A DNA stretch of 40,741 nucleotides from assembly GCA_964460345.1 (NCBI GenBank), contig CAYWRO010000032.1:1-40741 (forward strand), given 5' to 3'. The notes beneath the pieces were generated by a model. The model had not been told where the DNA came from. It did no database searches and worked only from the letters and a program-made list of their open reading frames with translations. Positions 25,265 through 32,371 of the stretch are shown piece after piece (position 1 is the first letter of the stretch; every line of letters begins with the position of its first letter). The translations under genes and the position numbers were made by a program. Source of the stretch: CAYWRO01 sp964460345. GTDB lineage: Bacteria; Planctomycetota; Phycisphaerae; Phycisphaerales; UBA1924.

Positions 25265-26554
25265 ATGCCGTACACCCTCAAGCCTCACGACGCCCTCGAC
25301 GTAGACGCCGATCGCGTCGATTACCTCGACACCCATCTGGACACCGGCGAGCGCTGGGTCCTGAACTTCGGCCCCCAGCACCCGGCGACCCACACCACGC
25401 TCCGCCTCGTCCTGGAACTGGATGGCGAGCGCGTCGCCCGCTGCACGCCTCACATCGGGTACCTGCACTCCGGCTTCGAGAAGCTCGCCGAGCACCACGA
25501 CTACAACCAGTATGTTTCCGTGGTGTCGCGGATGGACTATCTCTCCCCGATCGTCAACGACATCGCCTGGCACCACGCCGTGGAAGGCCTCTTCGGCATC
25601 GACATCACCCCCCGCTGCAAGGTGCTCCGCACGATCATGTGCGAGCTGGGCCGCATTCAGAACCACCTTCTCTGCGTTGCCGCTGCGATTCTGGACTCCG
25701 GCGGCATCACCGGCTTCTTCTGGGGCTTCAACCCGCGCGAAAAGATCTACGACATCTGCGACTATGTCTCCGGCCAGCGTTTCCATCCGGACTGGACCCG
25801 CGTCGGCGGCCTTATGAAGGACCTGCCGGATGAGGAAGTCTTCAAACGGATGGTCAAGGACTTCATCTTCAACGACTGCCCGCGCACGCTGGATGATCTC
25901 GACCGCCTTGTCTTCCGGAACCGCATCTTCCTCGACCGACTCCAGGGGATTGGCGCCATCAGCAAGGAGGACGCCATTCGCTGGTCCCTGTCAGGGCCCA
26001 TGGCCCGCTCAGCGGGTGTGAGGCGCGACGTGCGCAAGGACTTCCCCTATCTCTGCTACAAGGACAACTGGGACGGCCAGGGCGCCCCGGCCGTGAAGTT
26101 CAAGGTCCCGATCGCCGAGGAGGGGGACGCCTTCGCCCGCTATCAGGTCCGCCTTGAGGAGATCCGCCAATCTCTCTCCATTGTCGAGCAGCTCATTGAC
26201 AACATCCCCGGCGGGCCGGTGGACATCTACGCCGACGGCAAAGCGGTCAAGCCCCCCAAGAAGGACGTGTACGGCTCCATCGAGGGGCTCATTCAGCACT
26301 TCGAGATCATCATGAGCAACCGCGGCTGGAAGGCCCCGGTTGCGGAAGGGTACTGGGCGATTGAGAGCCCCAACGGCGAACTCGGCTACTACATCGTTGC
26401 TGACGGCGGCCCCCGGCCGTGGCGCGTCCGCACCCGTCCGCCCTGCTTCATCAACTACCAGACCATGGCCAAGCTCACCGAGGGTCACCTGATTCAGGAC
26501 GTGCCGGTCATCCTCGGCTCGATCAACATCGTCGCCGCGGAACTGGACCGCTGA
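25265..26554 (+). CDS. nuoD: NADH-quinone oxidoreductase subunit D (49-kDa type)
   Basis: Core peripheral-arm subunit of respiratory complex I, forming part of the quinone site with subunit B. 429 residues with family motifs: NFGPQHPATHTTLRLVLELDGE, PHIGYLHSGFEKLAEH, MDYLSPIVNDIAWHHAVE, CELGRIQNHLL, GFFWGFNPREKIYD, and a C-terminal segment with INYQTMAKLTEGH and VPVILGSINIVAAELDR ending in the typical DR. No other nuo gene is nearby; upstream is a divergent glycosyltransferase gene and downstream a DinB gene, so the complex I genes are split in this genome. The start fits the family but no clear ribosome binding site is seen. Confidence 0.95.
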   Translation: MPYTLKPHDALDVDADRVDYLDTHLDTGERWVLNFGPQHPATHTTLRLVLELDGERVARCTPHIGYLHSGFEKLAEHHDYNQYVSVVSRMDYLSPIVNDIAWHHAVEGLFGIDITPRCKVLRTIMCELGRIQNHLLCVAAAILDSGGITGFFWGFNPREKIYDICDYVSGQRFHPDWTRVGGLMKDLPDEEVFKRMVKDFIFNDCPRTLDDLDRLVFRNRIFLDRLQGIGAISKEDAIRWSLSGPMARSAGVRRDVRKDFPYLCYKDNWDGQGAPAVKFKVPIAEEGDAFARYQVRLEEIRQSLSIVEQLIDNIPGGPVDIYADGKAVKPPKKDVYGSIEGLIQHFEIIMSNRGWKAPVAEGYWAIESPNGELGYYIVADGGPRPWRVRTRPPCFINYQTMAKLTEGHLIQDVPVILGSINIVAAELDR

Positions 26555-26606
26555 GAGAGTCCTCGGGGCACAGACGTGCCGCCTGTGGAACGCAAAGGGG
26601 GGCAGC

Positions 26607-27080
26607 ATGCGGGAAACGGCCCGAATCCGCCAGCAGATGGAACGCGCCTTCAGCGGCGGCGCCTGGCACGGCCAATCGGTCATGGAAGTGCTTGAAGGCG
26701 CGACCGCCGCGACCGCCGCGGCGAGGCCAATCCCGGGCGCTCACAGCATCTGGGAGCTCGCGCTCCACCTCTCGGCAACGCAGCAGATCATCCTCAGCCG
26801 GCTCGCCGGCGAGCGCGCCGGGACGGAGGCGGAGGATTTCTGGCCCGCCGCCCCCACGGGCGCCGGGGCGACAGAGACAGCCTGGCAGGAAACCCTCGAA
26901 GCCCTTCGCCGACAGGAGGCCGACTTGGAAACGGCGGTCGACCGCGTCGACGACGCACGGCTGGATGCTCCCATGCTGGAGGGCTGGCCGCCTACCTACA
27001 TTCACCTCCACGGGTACGTGCAGCACAGCATCTGGCACGCCGGGCAGATCGCGCTGCTCAAGCGAGCGGCACAGGCGTAG
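26607..27080 (+). CDS. DinB-fold protein (second copy)
   Basis: 157 residues of the DinB/YfiT superfamily. Seen: the first metal-ligand His in SIWELALHLSATQQIILSRL and the late pair in YIHLHGYVQHSIWHAGQIALLKRA, matching the H...HxxxH plan with AGQI. It has a strong AAGGGGGG ribosome binding site 6 bases before ATG 26607, unlike most genes here. It is 52 bases after nuoD and likely co-transcribed with it. It differs considerably from the DinB protein at 2589. The substrate is unknown. Confidence 0.85.
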   Translation: MRETARIRQQMERAFSGGAWHGQSVMEVLEGATAATAAARPIPGAHSIWELALHLSATQQIILSRLAGERAGTEAEDFWPAAPTGAGATETAWQETLEALRRQEADLETAVDRVDDARLDAPMLEGWPPTYIHLHGYVQHSIWHAGQIALLKRAAQA

Positions 27081-27269
27081 CGAGCGATCCGATCAGAATC
27101 CGTACTTTCCGCGTGCCCGCCCGCGGTGCCCGCGCGGGCCCTTCAGCCGGTTCAACCCGCAGCTTCCCTTTGCGCGAACCTGTGGCCCTCGCATCCCGTC
27201 TGTGGAACACTGAAGGACCGGCCGGGGTTCACCCTCTCCACCAGACCCCCTCGAGCGAGACCCAGATCC

Positions 27270-27854
27270 ATGAGCAAGACCAGCAGAACCTCGTCCTCCC
27301 GCAGTTCTTCCTCCAAACCCCCTCGCCGCGGCGGGTGGATCGGGGTTGCCCTTGGCGGCGTGGTCTGCCTGAGTGCCGTCGTCTACGTCACGGCCGATGG
27401 CCTGCGCGAACCCTCGGGTCTTGGCGATGAGGCGGCCGCGGGCGGGGATGCCGAGCGGTCGAGTTCCGCGGCGTCCGCCACCCCCCCCGCACCCACCGAA
27501 CTCGCCTCCATGGCCCAGATGTTCGGCCGGGACCTGCCCGCCGAGGTCCAAACGATGCTTGAGGGAAGCACCCCAGCCCACATGGAGTACGACGCGGCCA
27601 ACGACCGCCACTGGTGGGCCCCCCACAACCACTGGCATCCCGGTCCTCCGCCCGATCAGAATGCCCCGACGTCGCTGCCGCCCGGCGTCACCATGGCCGA
27701 TGCGCCTCCCTTCGACATGAACGCCCCGGCCGTCATGCCCGACGGCAGCGTTCCGGGCCCCTGGGACTATGACCAGGTGAACAATCGCCACTGGCACGCC
27801 GGCCACGGCCACTGGCACCAGGGCCCGCCACCGCCGGAAGACCAGCGGGAGTAG
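27270..27854 (+). CDS. Membrane-anchored protein with duplicated His/Trp-rich motif
   Basis: 194 residues, no family recognised. After a Ser/Arg/Lys-rich cytosolic start there is one TM helix (GWIGVALGGVVCLSAVVYV, about 22-40), so the rest is probably periplasmic. A low-complexity Ala/Pro stretch follows. Then a 25-residue motif appears twice, at 107-131 (bases 27588-27662) and 167-191 (27768-27842). Its shared pattern is Y-D-x-x-N-x-R-H-W-x-A-x-H-x-H-W-H-x-G-P-P-P. The two copies are joined by a Pro-rich linker that itself contains FDMNAP. Clustered His could bind metal or haem; this is inference. ATG 27270 is chosen because the TM helix follows closely; the frame is open to 27126. AACACT (27206-27211) may be its -10 box. 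Confidence 0.7.
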   Translation: MSKTSRTSSSRSSSSKPPRRGGWIGVALGGVVCLSAVVYVTADGLREPSGLGDEAAAGGDAERSSSAASATPPAPTELASMAQMFGRDLPAEVQTMLEGSTPAHMEYDAANDRHWWAPHNHWHPGPPPDQNAPTSLPPGVTMADAPPFDMNAPAVMPDGSVPGPWDYDQVNNRHWHAGHGHWHQGPPPPEDQRE

Positions 27855-27869
27855 CCGCGTCGACGGCCG

Positions 27870-27875
27870 TACAAT
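27870..27875 (+). promoter_or_regulatory. -10 box TACAAT, 5 nt before clpS ATG
   Basis: TACAAT, five bases, ATG 27881, with no ribosome binding site; predicted leaderless. Confidence 0.6.
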
Positions 27876-27880
27876 CTCCC

Positions 27881-28252
27881 ATGCCTGACACCGCGACGAG
27901 GCCCAGGCAGGAAACGCAGCCCCACCAGGACACCAAGCAGCCGTGGCTGTGGAATGTTGTCCTGCTGGATGATGACCACCATACCTACGAGTACGTCATC
28001 CGGATGATGCAGAATCTCTTCGCCCACCCGGTCGAGAAGGCGTTGCAGATCGCCTGCACCGTCGACTCCGAGGGCCGCGCCATCTGCCTCACCACGCACA
28101 AGGAATACGCTGAACTGAAGCGGGACCAGATCCTCGCCTTCGGGCGCGATCCGCTCATGGCCGAAAGCCGCGGCTCGATGTCGGCGATTATCGAGCCGGC
28201 GGAGTTCGGGGGCGACGACGACGAGAACCGCGACGAGGAGACCCGAACCTGA
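27881..28252 (+). CDS. clpS: ClpS adaptor protein
   Basis: Adaptor that delivers N-degron proteins to the ClpAP-type protease. 123 residues with the ClpS core: WNVVLLDDDHHTYEYVIRMMQNLF (the NDD-x-x-T-x-E-x-V recognition element, here DDDHHTYEYV), VEKALQIACTVDSEGRAICLTTHKEYAELKRDQI and a C-terminal SMSAIIEPAE, where ClpS has C-T-M-E-x-x. The first 25 residues are a flexible Gln/Pro-rich tail and the last 15 are acidic. No clpA is adjacent. Its stop is followed at once by AGGAGG for the next gene, so the lipoprotein at 28266 is in the same unit. Confidence 0.92.
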   Translation: MPDTATRPRQETQPHQDTKQPWLWNVVLLDDDHHTYEYVIRMMQNLFAHPVEKALQIACTVDSEGRAICLTTHKEYAELKRDQILAFGRDPLMAESRGSMSAIIEPAEFGGDDDENRDEETRT

Positions 28253-28265
28253 GGAGGCATCGGTG

Positions 28266-28715
28266 ATGAAGGCAGGAGCAACGGTTCTGCTGGTGTGCGC
28301 CGCCACAGGCACCCTCTTCGGCTGCGCCGGAGACAGCCACCAGACCGCAGCCAGCATGCGCATCCGAGGCGTAACGGAGCAGTTGACTGCGCGAGTCGAG
28401 GCAGCCTGCGCCGAGGCTGACGAGACTGATCGAGAGGAGCGATTGTCGCGCATCTACGCATCGTGGCAGGAACTTCCGTTCCTGCTCGCGCAGGTCTACA
28501 CGGTTGAGCGTCGGGATGGAGCAACGCCGGCAGTGGAGGCCCTGTCGCACCGGATCAACGAAGCTGTTGAGAGCCCGCCCCCGTGCGCTCACGTCCCCGC
28601 TTGGGCGTTGGCCGATGGCACGGTGCCGGCAGGCAATGGTCTGCACGAATCGAGCGTTGCCGCTGACTATCGCTGGCGTCTTCGGCAGATGTTTCCCGCC
28701 TGCTTCGATGAGTGA
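28266..28715 (+). CDS. Small predicted lipoprotein
   Basis: 149 residues. Signal peptide MKAGATVLLVCAATGTLFGC with lipobox LFGC suggests a lipid-modified Cys at 20. The mature part is helical and polar, with no family I recognise. AGGAGG (28252-28257) gives ATG 28266 a good spacing of 8; the GTG at 28263 is three bases closer. It lies 13 bases after clpS, so it is probably co-transcribed from the clpS promoter. Confidence 0.65.
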   Translation: MKAGATVLLVCAATGTLFGCAGDSHQTAASMRIRGVTEQLTARVEAACAEADETDREERLSRIYASWQELPFLLAQVYTVERRDGATPAVEALSHRINEAVESPPPCAHVPAWALADGTVPAGNGLHESSVAADYRWRLRQMFPACFDE

Positions 28716-28744
28716 TCGTGCAGGATGGATGACGAATCAATGTG

Positions 28745-29704
28745 ATGCCGGAACGTCTCCTCGTCATCCAGACCGAGCACCTCGATGCGACCGTCGCGGC
28801 GTGGCTTGCCGAGCGATGTGAACTCGTTGTGTGTCCGCAGGAGGACGAGCGCCGATTCGGGGAACTTCTCGCCCGCGCCGCGGGGCTGGTGATTCGCACG
28901 TACACGCGGGTCAACACGGATCTGCTGGGGCGAGCGCCGGCGTTGAAGGTCGTAGGGCGTGCCGGGGTCGGCCTGGACAACGTCGATCTGGCCGCCTGCG
29001 CGGCCGCGGGCGTGACCGTCGTGCACACCCCGGCCGCGAACACCCGGGCGGTTGTTGAATACGTGTTCGCGCTCCTGCTCGATGTCGTGCGCCCGCGGAC
29101 AACTCTGGATGCCGCTGTCGACGTCAAGACCTGGAAGCACCTGCGTGCGGGTCTCATCGCGCCGAGAGAGTTGGCGGGGCTCACCCTGGGAATCGTCGGC
29201 TTCGGCAGGATCGGGTCGCAGGTGGCGCGCGTGGGCGAGGCGTTGGAGATGCGCGTGCTGTACAACGACCTCATCGACATCCCCCCGGAGCGCCGCGGCG
29301 GCGCAACACCGGCGCCGCTCGAGACGCTCTTGCGCGAGTCCGACGTCATCAGCATCCACGTCGACGAGCGCCCGGCCAATCGCGATCTCTTCGCAGATGC
29401 CGAGTTCGCACGCTGCCGTCCGGATGTTGTCCTGATCAACGCCTCCCGCGGCTTTGTCGTCAGCGCGCCGGCCTTGGCGGCCTTTCTCAAGTCGAACCCG
29501 CACGCCCGTGCTGCGCTCGATGTGCACGAGCCTGAACCGTTCGGCTCCGATTATCCGCTGCTCGGCCTACCCAATGTGCGGCTCAGCCCGCACCTGGCGG
29601 CAGCGACCGCGCAGGCGCACGCAAATATGTCCTGGGTCGTACGTGACGTCTGGCGTGTGCTGACGGGCGAGACGCCGGAGTTCGCGGCTCGCCCAGGTGC
29701 GTAG
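28745..29704 (+). CDS. D-2-hydroxyacid dehydrogenase (phosphoglycerate dehydrogenase-like)
   Basis: 319 residues, NAD-dependent oxidoreductase of the D-isomer 2-hydroxyacid family. Nucleotide-binding motif GIVGFGRIGSQVA; catalytic Arg235 in INASRGFVV, Glu264 in DVHEPEP and His283 in LSPHLAAAT, so all three catalytic residues are present. The N-terminal half has GRAGVGLDNVDLAACAAAGV, common to PGDH-like proteins. There is no C-terminal ACT or ASB domain, so it is the short type and may act on phosphoglycerate or another 2-hydroxyacid. ATG 28745 is preferred to the GTG at 28742. It ends 15 bases from the convergent membrane-protein gene. Confidence 0.9.
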   Translation: MPERLLVIQTEHLDATVAAWLAERCELVVCPQEDERRFGELLARAAGLVIRTYTRVNTDLLGRAPALKVVGRAGVGLDNVDLAACAAAGVTVVHTPAANTRAVVEYVFALLLDVVRPRTTLDAAVDVKTWKHLRAGLIAPRELAGLTLGIVGFGRIGSQVARVGEALEMRVLYNDLIDIPPERRGGATPAPLETLLRESDVISIHVDERPANRDLFADAEFARCRPDVVLINASRGFVVSAPALAAFLKSNPHARAALDVHEPEPFGSDYPLLGLPNVRLSPHLAAATAQAHANMSWVVRDVWRVLTGETPEFAARPGA

Positions 29705-29719
29705 ACAGCGTCAACTTCC

Positions 29720-30082
29720 TCACGCCCCCGCGCTTCGACGGAACTCCTCCGCGCCAAGCCGGCGCTGCTCCGCGTGGCGATAGCGCGTCCGAATCATCGG
29801 GATCAACCCGCCGACGACGGAGGCCAGGATGAGGCCGCCGAGCGTCAATGGGAACCAGACGTGATACGGCTGCTTCATCGCAATGGCCACGAGGCCGGCG
29901 CACAGCGCCCCCGCGCCAAACACCGTCAGCGCGATCATGGAGCCCAGAACCAACCCCTTGTGCAGCCCCCGCGGCGCCCAGAGGCCTCCGAACACGCCGA
30001 TGAGGGCGCCCGCCACGCCGACCGCTCCGCCACCGAGCCCCCCGATCAGCCCCGCTTCCGCCGCGCTCCACCATTCCATCAT
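29720..30082 (-). CDS. Small membrane protein paired with a DUF2089 regulator
   Basis: 120 residues with three hydrophobic segments (about 9-35, 42-66, 74-96), Gly-rich in the first, and a basic cytosolic tail (RTRYRHAEQRRLGAEEFRR). No family recognised. It starts within the stop of the DUF2089 gene (overlap at 30079-30082), so the two are translated together. Small membrane proteins are often linked to DUF2089 regulators in bacteria, possibly as the target or signal partner; this is inference. Confidence 0.7.
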   Translation of the reverse strand: MMEWWSAAEAGLIGGLGGGAVGVAGALIGVFGGLWAPRGLHKGLVLGSMIALTVFGAGALCAGLVAIAMKQPYHVWFPLTLGGLILASVVGGLIPMIRTRYRHAEQRRLGAEEFRRSAGA

Positions 30083-30423
30083 CCGCCTCCCGTCTGCTTG
30101 TCGTTCTCCCCCTTCGTCGCACGAACCAGGTCACGCACCTGTCGCGCCGCCGGCTGGGTGATCTCGCCGCGTTCCAGCAGCGCTGCGAGCAGCTCCGTCA
30201 GCGGATCAAGCTCATGACCCGCCAGGATCACCCGCAGCCGTTCGATGACCTTGTCCAGCCGGAGCCGGATCGTCGGATAGCTGACCCCGTACGCCTCTGC
30301 CAGGCCCTTGAGCGATCCGCTCTGAAGGACCAGCTCGGTGATCAGGTCCAGATCCTCCCGCGGCAGGTCCGTAAGGGGATGCCGGGCGGACGAGGAGGTG
30401 TCACTTGAACGATCCTTAAGCAC
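30079..30423 (-). CDS. DUF2089-family helix-turn-helix protein
   Basis: 114 residues. The core LPREDLDLITELVLQSGSLKGLAEAYGVSYPTIRLRLDKVIERL is the DUF2089 pattern: an acidic strand, G-S-L-K, then the sigma-like HTH with SYPTIR. It is probably a DNA-binding regulator. GTG 30423 is set by the promoter directly upstream. The zinc-ribbon N-terminus found in many DUF2089 proteins is missing; here the N-terminus is a short Ser-rich tail. It is the first gene of a two-gene unit with the small membrane protein. Confidence 0.85.
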   Translation of the reverse strand: MLKDRSSDTSSSARHPLTDLPREDLDLITELVLQSGSLKGLAEAYGVSYPTIRLRLDKVIERLRVILAGHELDPLTELLAALLERGEITQPAARQVRDLVRATKGENDKQTGGG

Positions 30424-30431
30424 GGTTGAAT

Positions 30432-30460
30432 AAAATACAGCCGTACTTGCTGATTATCAA
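30432..30460 (-). promoter_or_regulatory. Promoter TTGATA-N17-TATTTT of the DUF2089 unit
   Basis: On the minus strand, TTGATA (30460-30455), a 17-base spacer and TATTTT (30437-30432), 8 bases before GTG 30423. This is one of the few promoters here with a recognisable -35 box, and the start is predicted within 1-2 bases of the GTG. Confidence 0.65.
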
Positions 30461-30480
30461 GGTGGATTTATGAAATGTGA

Positions 30481-30497
30481 AAGTCTGCCTGAGACTT
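30481..30497 (-). terminator. Short hairpin after spoVR
   Basis: AAGTCT (30481-30486) pairs with AGACTT (30492-30497) around a 5-base loop, 16 bases beyond the spoVR stop on the minus strand, followed by a weakly T-rich stretch. A weak terminator candidate. Confidence 0.3.
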
Positions 30498-30512
30498 GGG
30501 CCTAGCTTCCCG

Positions 30513-32060
30513 CTACTCGAGGATGTGGGCCGGCCGCGGCGTGTCCTCGCTGATCTTCTCTCTCCGCATGGTCTCCGGCTCGTCGCAGGACATGAGGAAG
30601 GTGTCATCCTCCAGGCGGAGTTGCAGGTGCACGGGGCGGCCCCAGATGATGCGAAGGTTGGAGAGGACCTCGCGGGCCTTGGTCAGATCAACCTCCAGGC
30701 CGTTCCACTCATGGACCAGGTAGAGCTCGCCCCGGTTCAGGTAGTTGGCGTCGACGGCGTGGATGAACGGCTGGCCGCGGTTCGTCAGCTTGTACAGCAG
30801 TGTCTGCTTGATGCGGTTGAAGTCGCGGCTGGCGATGCGGAGCTCTCCCGTTCGCGGGTCGCGCCGGTAGTGGTACATCTTGTGCCGGTCGACGAACTCC
30901 GGCGTGAGGAACTCATCGATGAACGAGACGTCGTTGTAGATGCGCCGCACCTCGAAGATCTTCTCCCGCCCCTTCATGGACTTGTCGTCCCAGTCTTCCT
31001 TTGCGCCCAGCGTGTCCAGCCGTTCCCACTCCGGGCCGTGCTGCCCCTTGTTCCAGCGCCGCTCGATGTCACGAAACAGTTCGTAGCCGATCTTGTACGG
31101 GTTTAAGCCGCCCGGCGCCATCGCCAGCACGCCGGAGTGCTGGTCGGCGTAGTCGATGATCTCCTTGGCTTCGACGAAGTGCTCCGTCATCAGCTTGGAG
31201 TGCCAGTACACGGCCCACCCCTCGTTCATGACCTTTGTCATCGCCTGCGGCGCGAAGTAGTACGATTCCTCGCGGATGATGGAGAGGATGTCCGCCTGCC
31301 ACTCCTCCAGCGGCGCGTAGCGGAGCAGGAAGAGCAGGATGTCGCGCGTCGGCTGCGCCGGCACTTTGCCCTTCTGTTGCGCGAGCAGCTCTTCATGCGC
31401 CTCGCGCTGCCGTTCCATCTCGTGTGCGGGGTTGATGAACGGGTCCATGTAGTCCTTCGCCGGCAGCTTGTGCGGCTTGAAGGAACGATCCGAGGGCGCT
31501 CCCGCCCGCGGCCGCGTCGTCTCACGCTGCATGAACACCGAATGCGGGTCAATCAAATGTTCGATCGTCAGGCATCGGTCGATCCACCGCTCAACCGGGT
31601 CCTGGCCGTGGCGCTCGATGTGCCGACGGATGCGCGTGGCGTGGTTCGCCATCGCGTCCATCATCTTCCGGTTCGTCCGGCTGAACCACAGGTTGTTCTT
31701 GAAAAAGTCCGCATGCCCGTAGACGTGGGCCATGACGAGCTTCTGATCCGTGATGGAGTTGGATTCCTGCAGGTACGCGTAGCACGGATCGTTGTTGATC
31801 ACCATCTCGTAAATGCGTCCGAGGCCGTACGCATCGCGCTTGGACATGGACTCGTATTCCATGCCCCAGCGCCAGTGCGGGTAGCGGATTGGGAAGCCGC
31901 CGTACGAGGCGATCTGGTTCATCGTGTCGAAGTCGAGAACCTCGTAGACGACCTCGTAAAAATCCAGGCCGTACTCCAACGCCTTCGCCTTGATCGCCAG
32001 CATGTGCTCGCGAAGCTCAGCGGGCAGATCCGTGTTCGGTGCTGTCGTCGCCATGCCCAT
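30513..32060 (-). CDS. SpoVR family protein
   Basis: 515 residues. SpoVR proteins have no known chemistry; in Bacillus they affect spore cortex formation, and elsewhere they often sit in an operon with the PrkA kinase and a YeaH-type protein. Seen: LDFYEVVYEVLDFDTMNQIASYGGFPIRYPHWRWGMEYE, NNDPCYAYLQESNS, MAHVYGHADFFKNN, YYFAPQAMTKVMNEGWAVYWHS, and GGLNPYKIGYELFRDI, all characteristic and full length. ATG 32060 has GGAGG 6 bases upstream; ATG 32054 and ATG 32075 are alternatives. No prkA or yeaH gene lies in the window, so it is an orphan copy. TATAGA on the minus strand (32120-32115) is a likely -10 box. Confidence 0.93.
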   Translation of the reverse strand: MGMATTAPNTDLPAELREHMLAIKAKALEYGLDFYEVVYEVLDFDTMNQIASYGGFPIRYPHWRWGMEYESMSKRDAYGLGRIYEMVINNDPCYAYLQESNSITDQKLVMAHVYGHADFFKNNLWFSRTNRKMMDAMANHATRIRRHIERHGQDPVERWIDRCLTIEHLIDPHSVFMQRETTRPRAGAPSDRSFKPHKLPAKDYMDPFINPAHEMERQREAHEELLAQQKGKVPAQPTRDILLFLLRYAPLEEWQADILSIIREESYYFAPQAMTKVMNEGWAVYWHSKLMTEHFVEAKEIIDYADQHSGVLAMAPGGLNPYKIGYELFRDIERRWNKGQHGPEWERLDTLGAKEDWDDKSMKGREKIFEVRRIYNDVSFIDEFLTPEFVDRHKMYHYRRDPRTGELRIASRDFNRIKQTLLYKLTNRGQPFIHAVDANYLNRGELYLVHEWNGLEVDLTKAREVLSNLRIIWGRPVHLQLRLEDDTFLMSCDEPETMRREKISEDTPRPAHILE

Positions 32061-32201
32061 CCTCGCCCTCCCCACAAGCTCCCTCCCGCTTCATCGGTCC
32101 GAAAACGCCCTGCCTCTATACGCATCCAGCACCCCGGAGGATCGCGGCCGTTAGGGTCATGGCAGGCTTCTGCGGGAAACCCCGCGTATGGAGCTTCACC
32201 A

Positions 32202-32230
32202 TTGACATTGTGCGCTCCCTGAGGCACACT
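32202..32230 (+). promoter_or_regulatory. Promoter TTGACA-N17-CACACT for the PEP-CTERM-like gene
   Basis: A perfect -35 TTGACA (32202-32207), a 17-base spacer and CACACT (32225-32230). The start near 32237 gives a leader of about 135 bases. The rest of the 311-base gap holds a GCGGG-AAAC-CCCGC hairpin (32172-32185) upstream and the spoVR promoter on the other strand. Confidence 0.65.
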
Positions 32231-32302
32231 GTGTCTCGCCGCCGCCGGTTTTGGGTGTCGGCATGAGGATCTGGAGAGAGATCTGCAAGGAACAGCACCC
32301 TC

Positions 32303-32357
32303 GCCGCCCCGCCGACTTGCACGGCGTGGGCGGCCATTGAATGGGCCCCCGCGGCCC
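32303..32357 (+). promoter_or_regulatory. Two strong hairpins in the leader of the PEP-CTERM-like gene
   Basis: Hairpin 1 pairs 32303-32314 with 32322-32334 over 12 GC-rich base pairs with one bulged T. Hairpin 2 pairs GGGCC (32343-32347) with GGCCC (32353-32357) and ends three bases before the AGGAGA ribosome binding site (32361-32366). A weaker GATCT/AGATC stem lies at 32268-32283. They may control translation or stabilise the mRNA. Confidence 0.5.
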
Positions 32358-32371
32358 TGAAGGAGAGAGAA

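Noticed and set aside
31137..32222. 361-residue plus-strand frame opposite spoVR
   Set aside because: Antisense of a complete SpoVR gene; Val/Arg/His-rich shadow composition.
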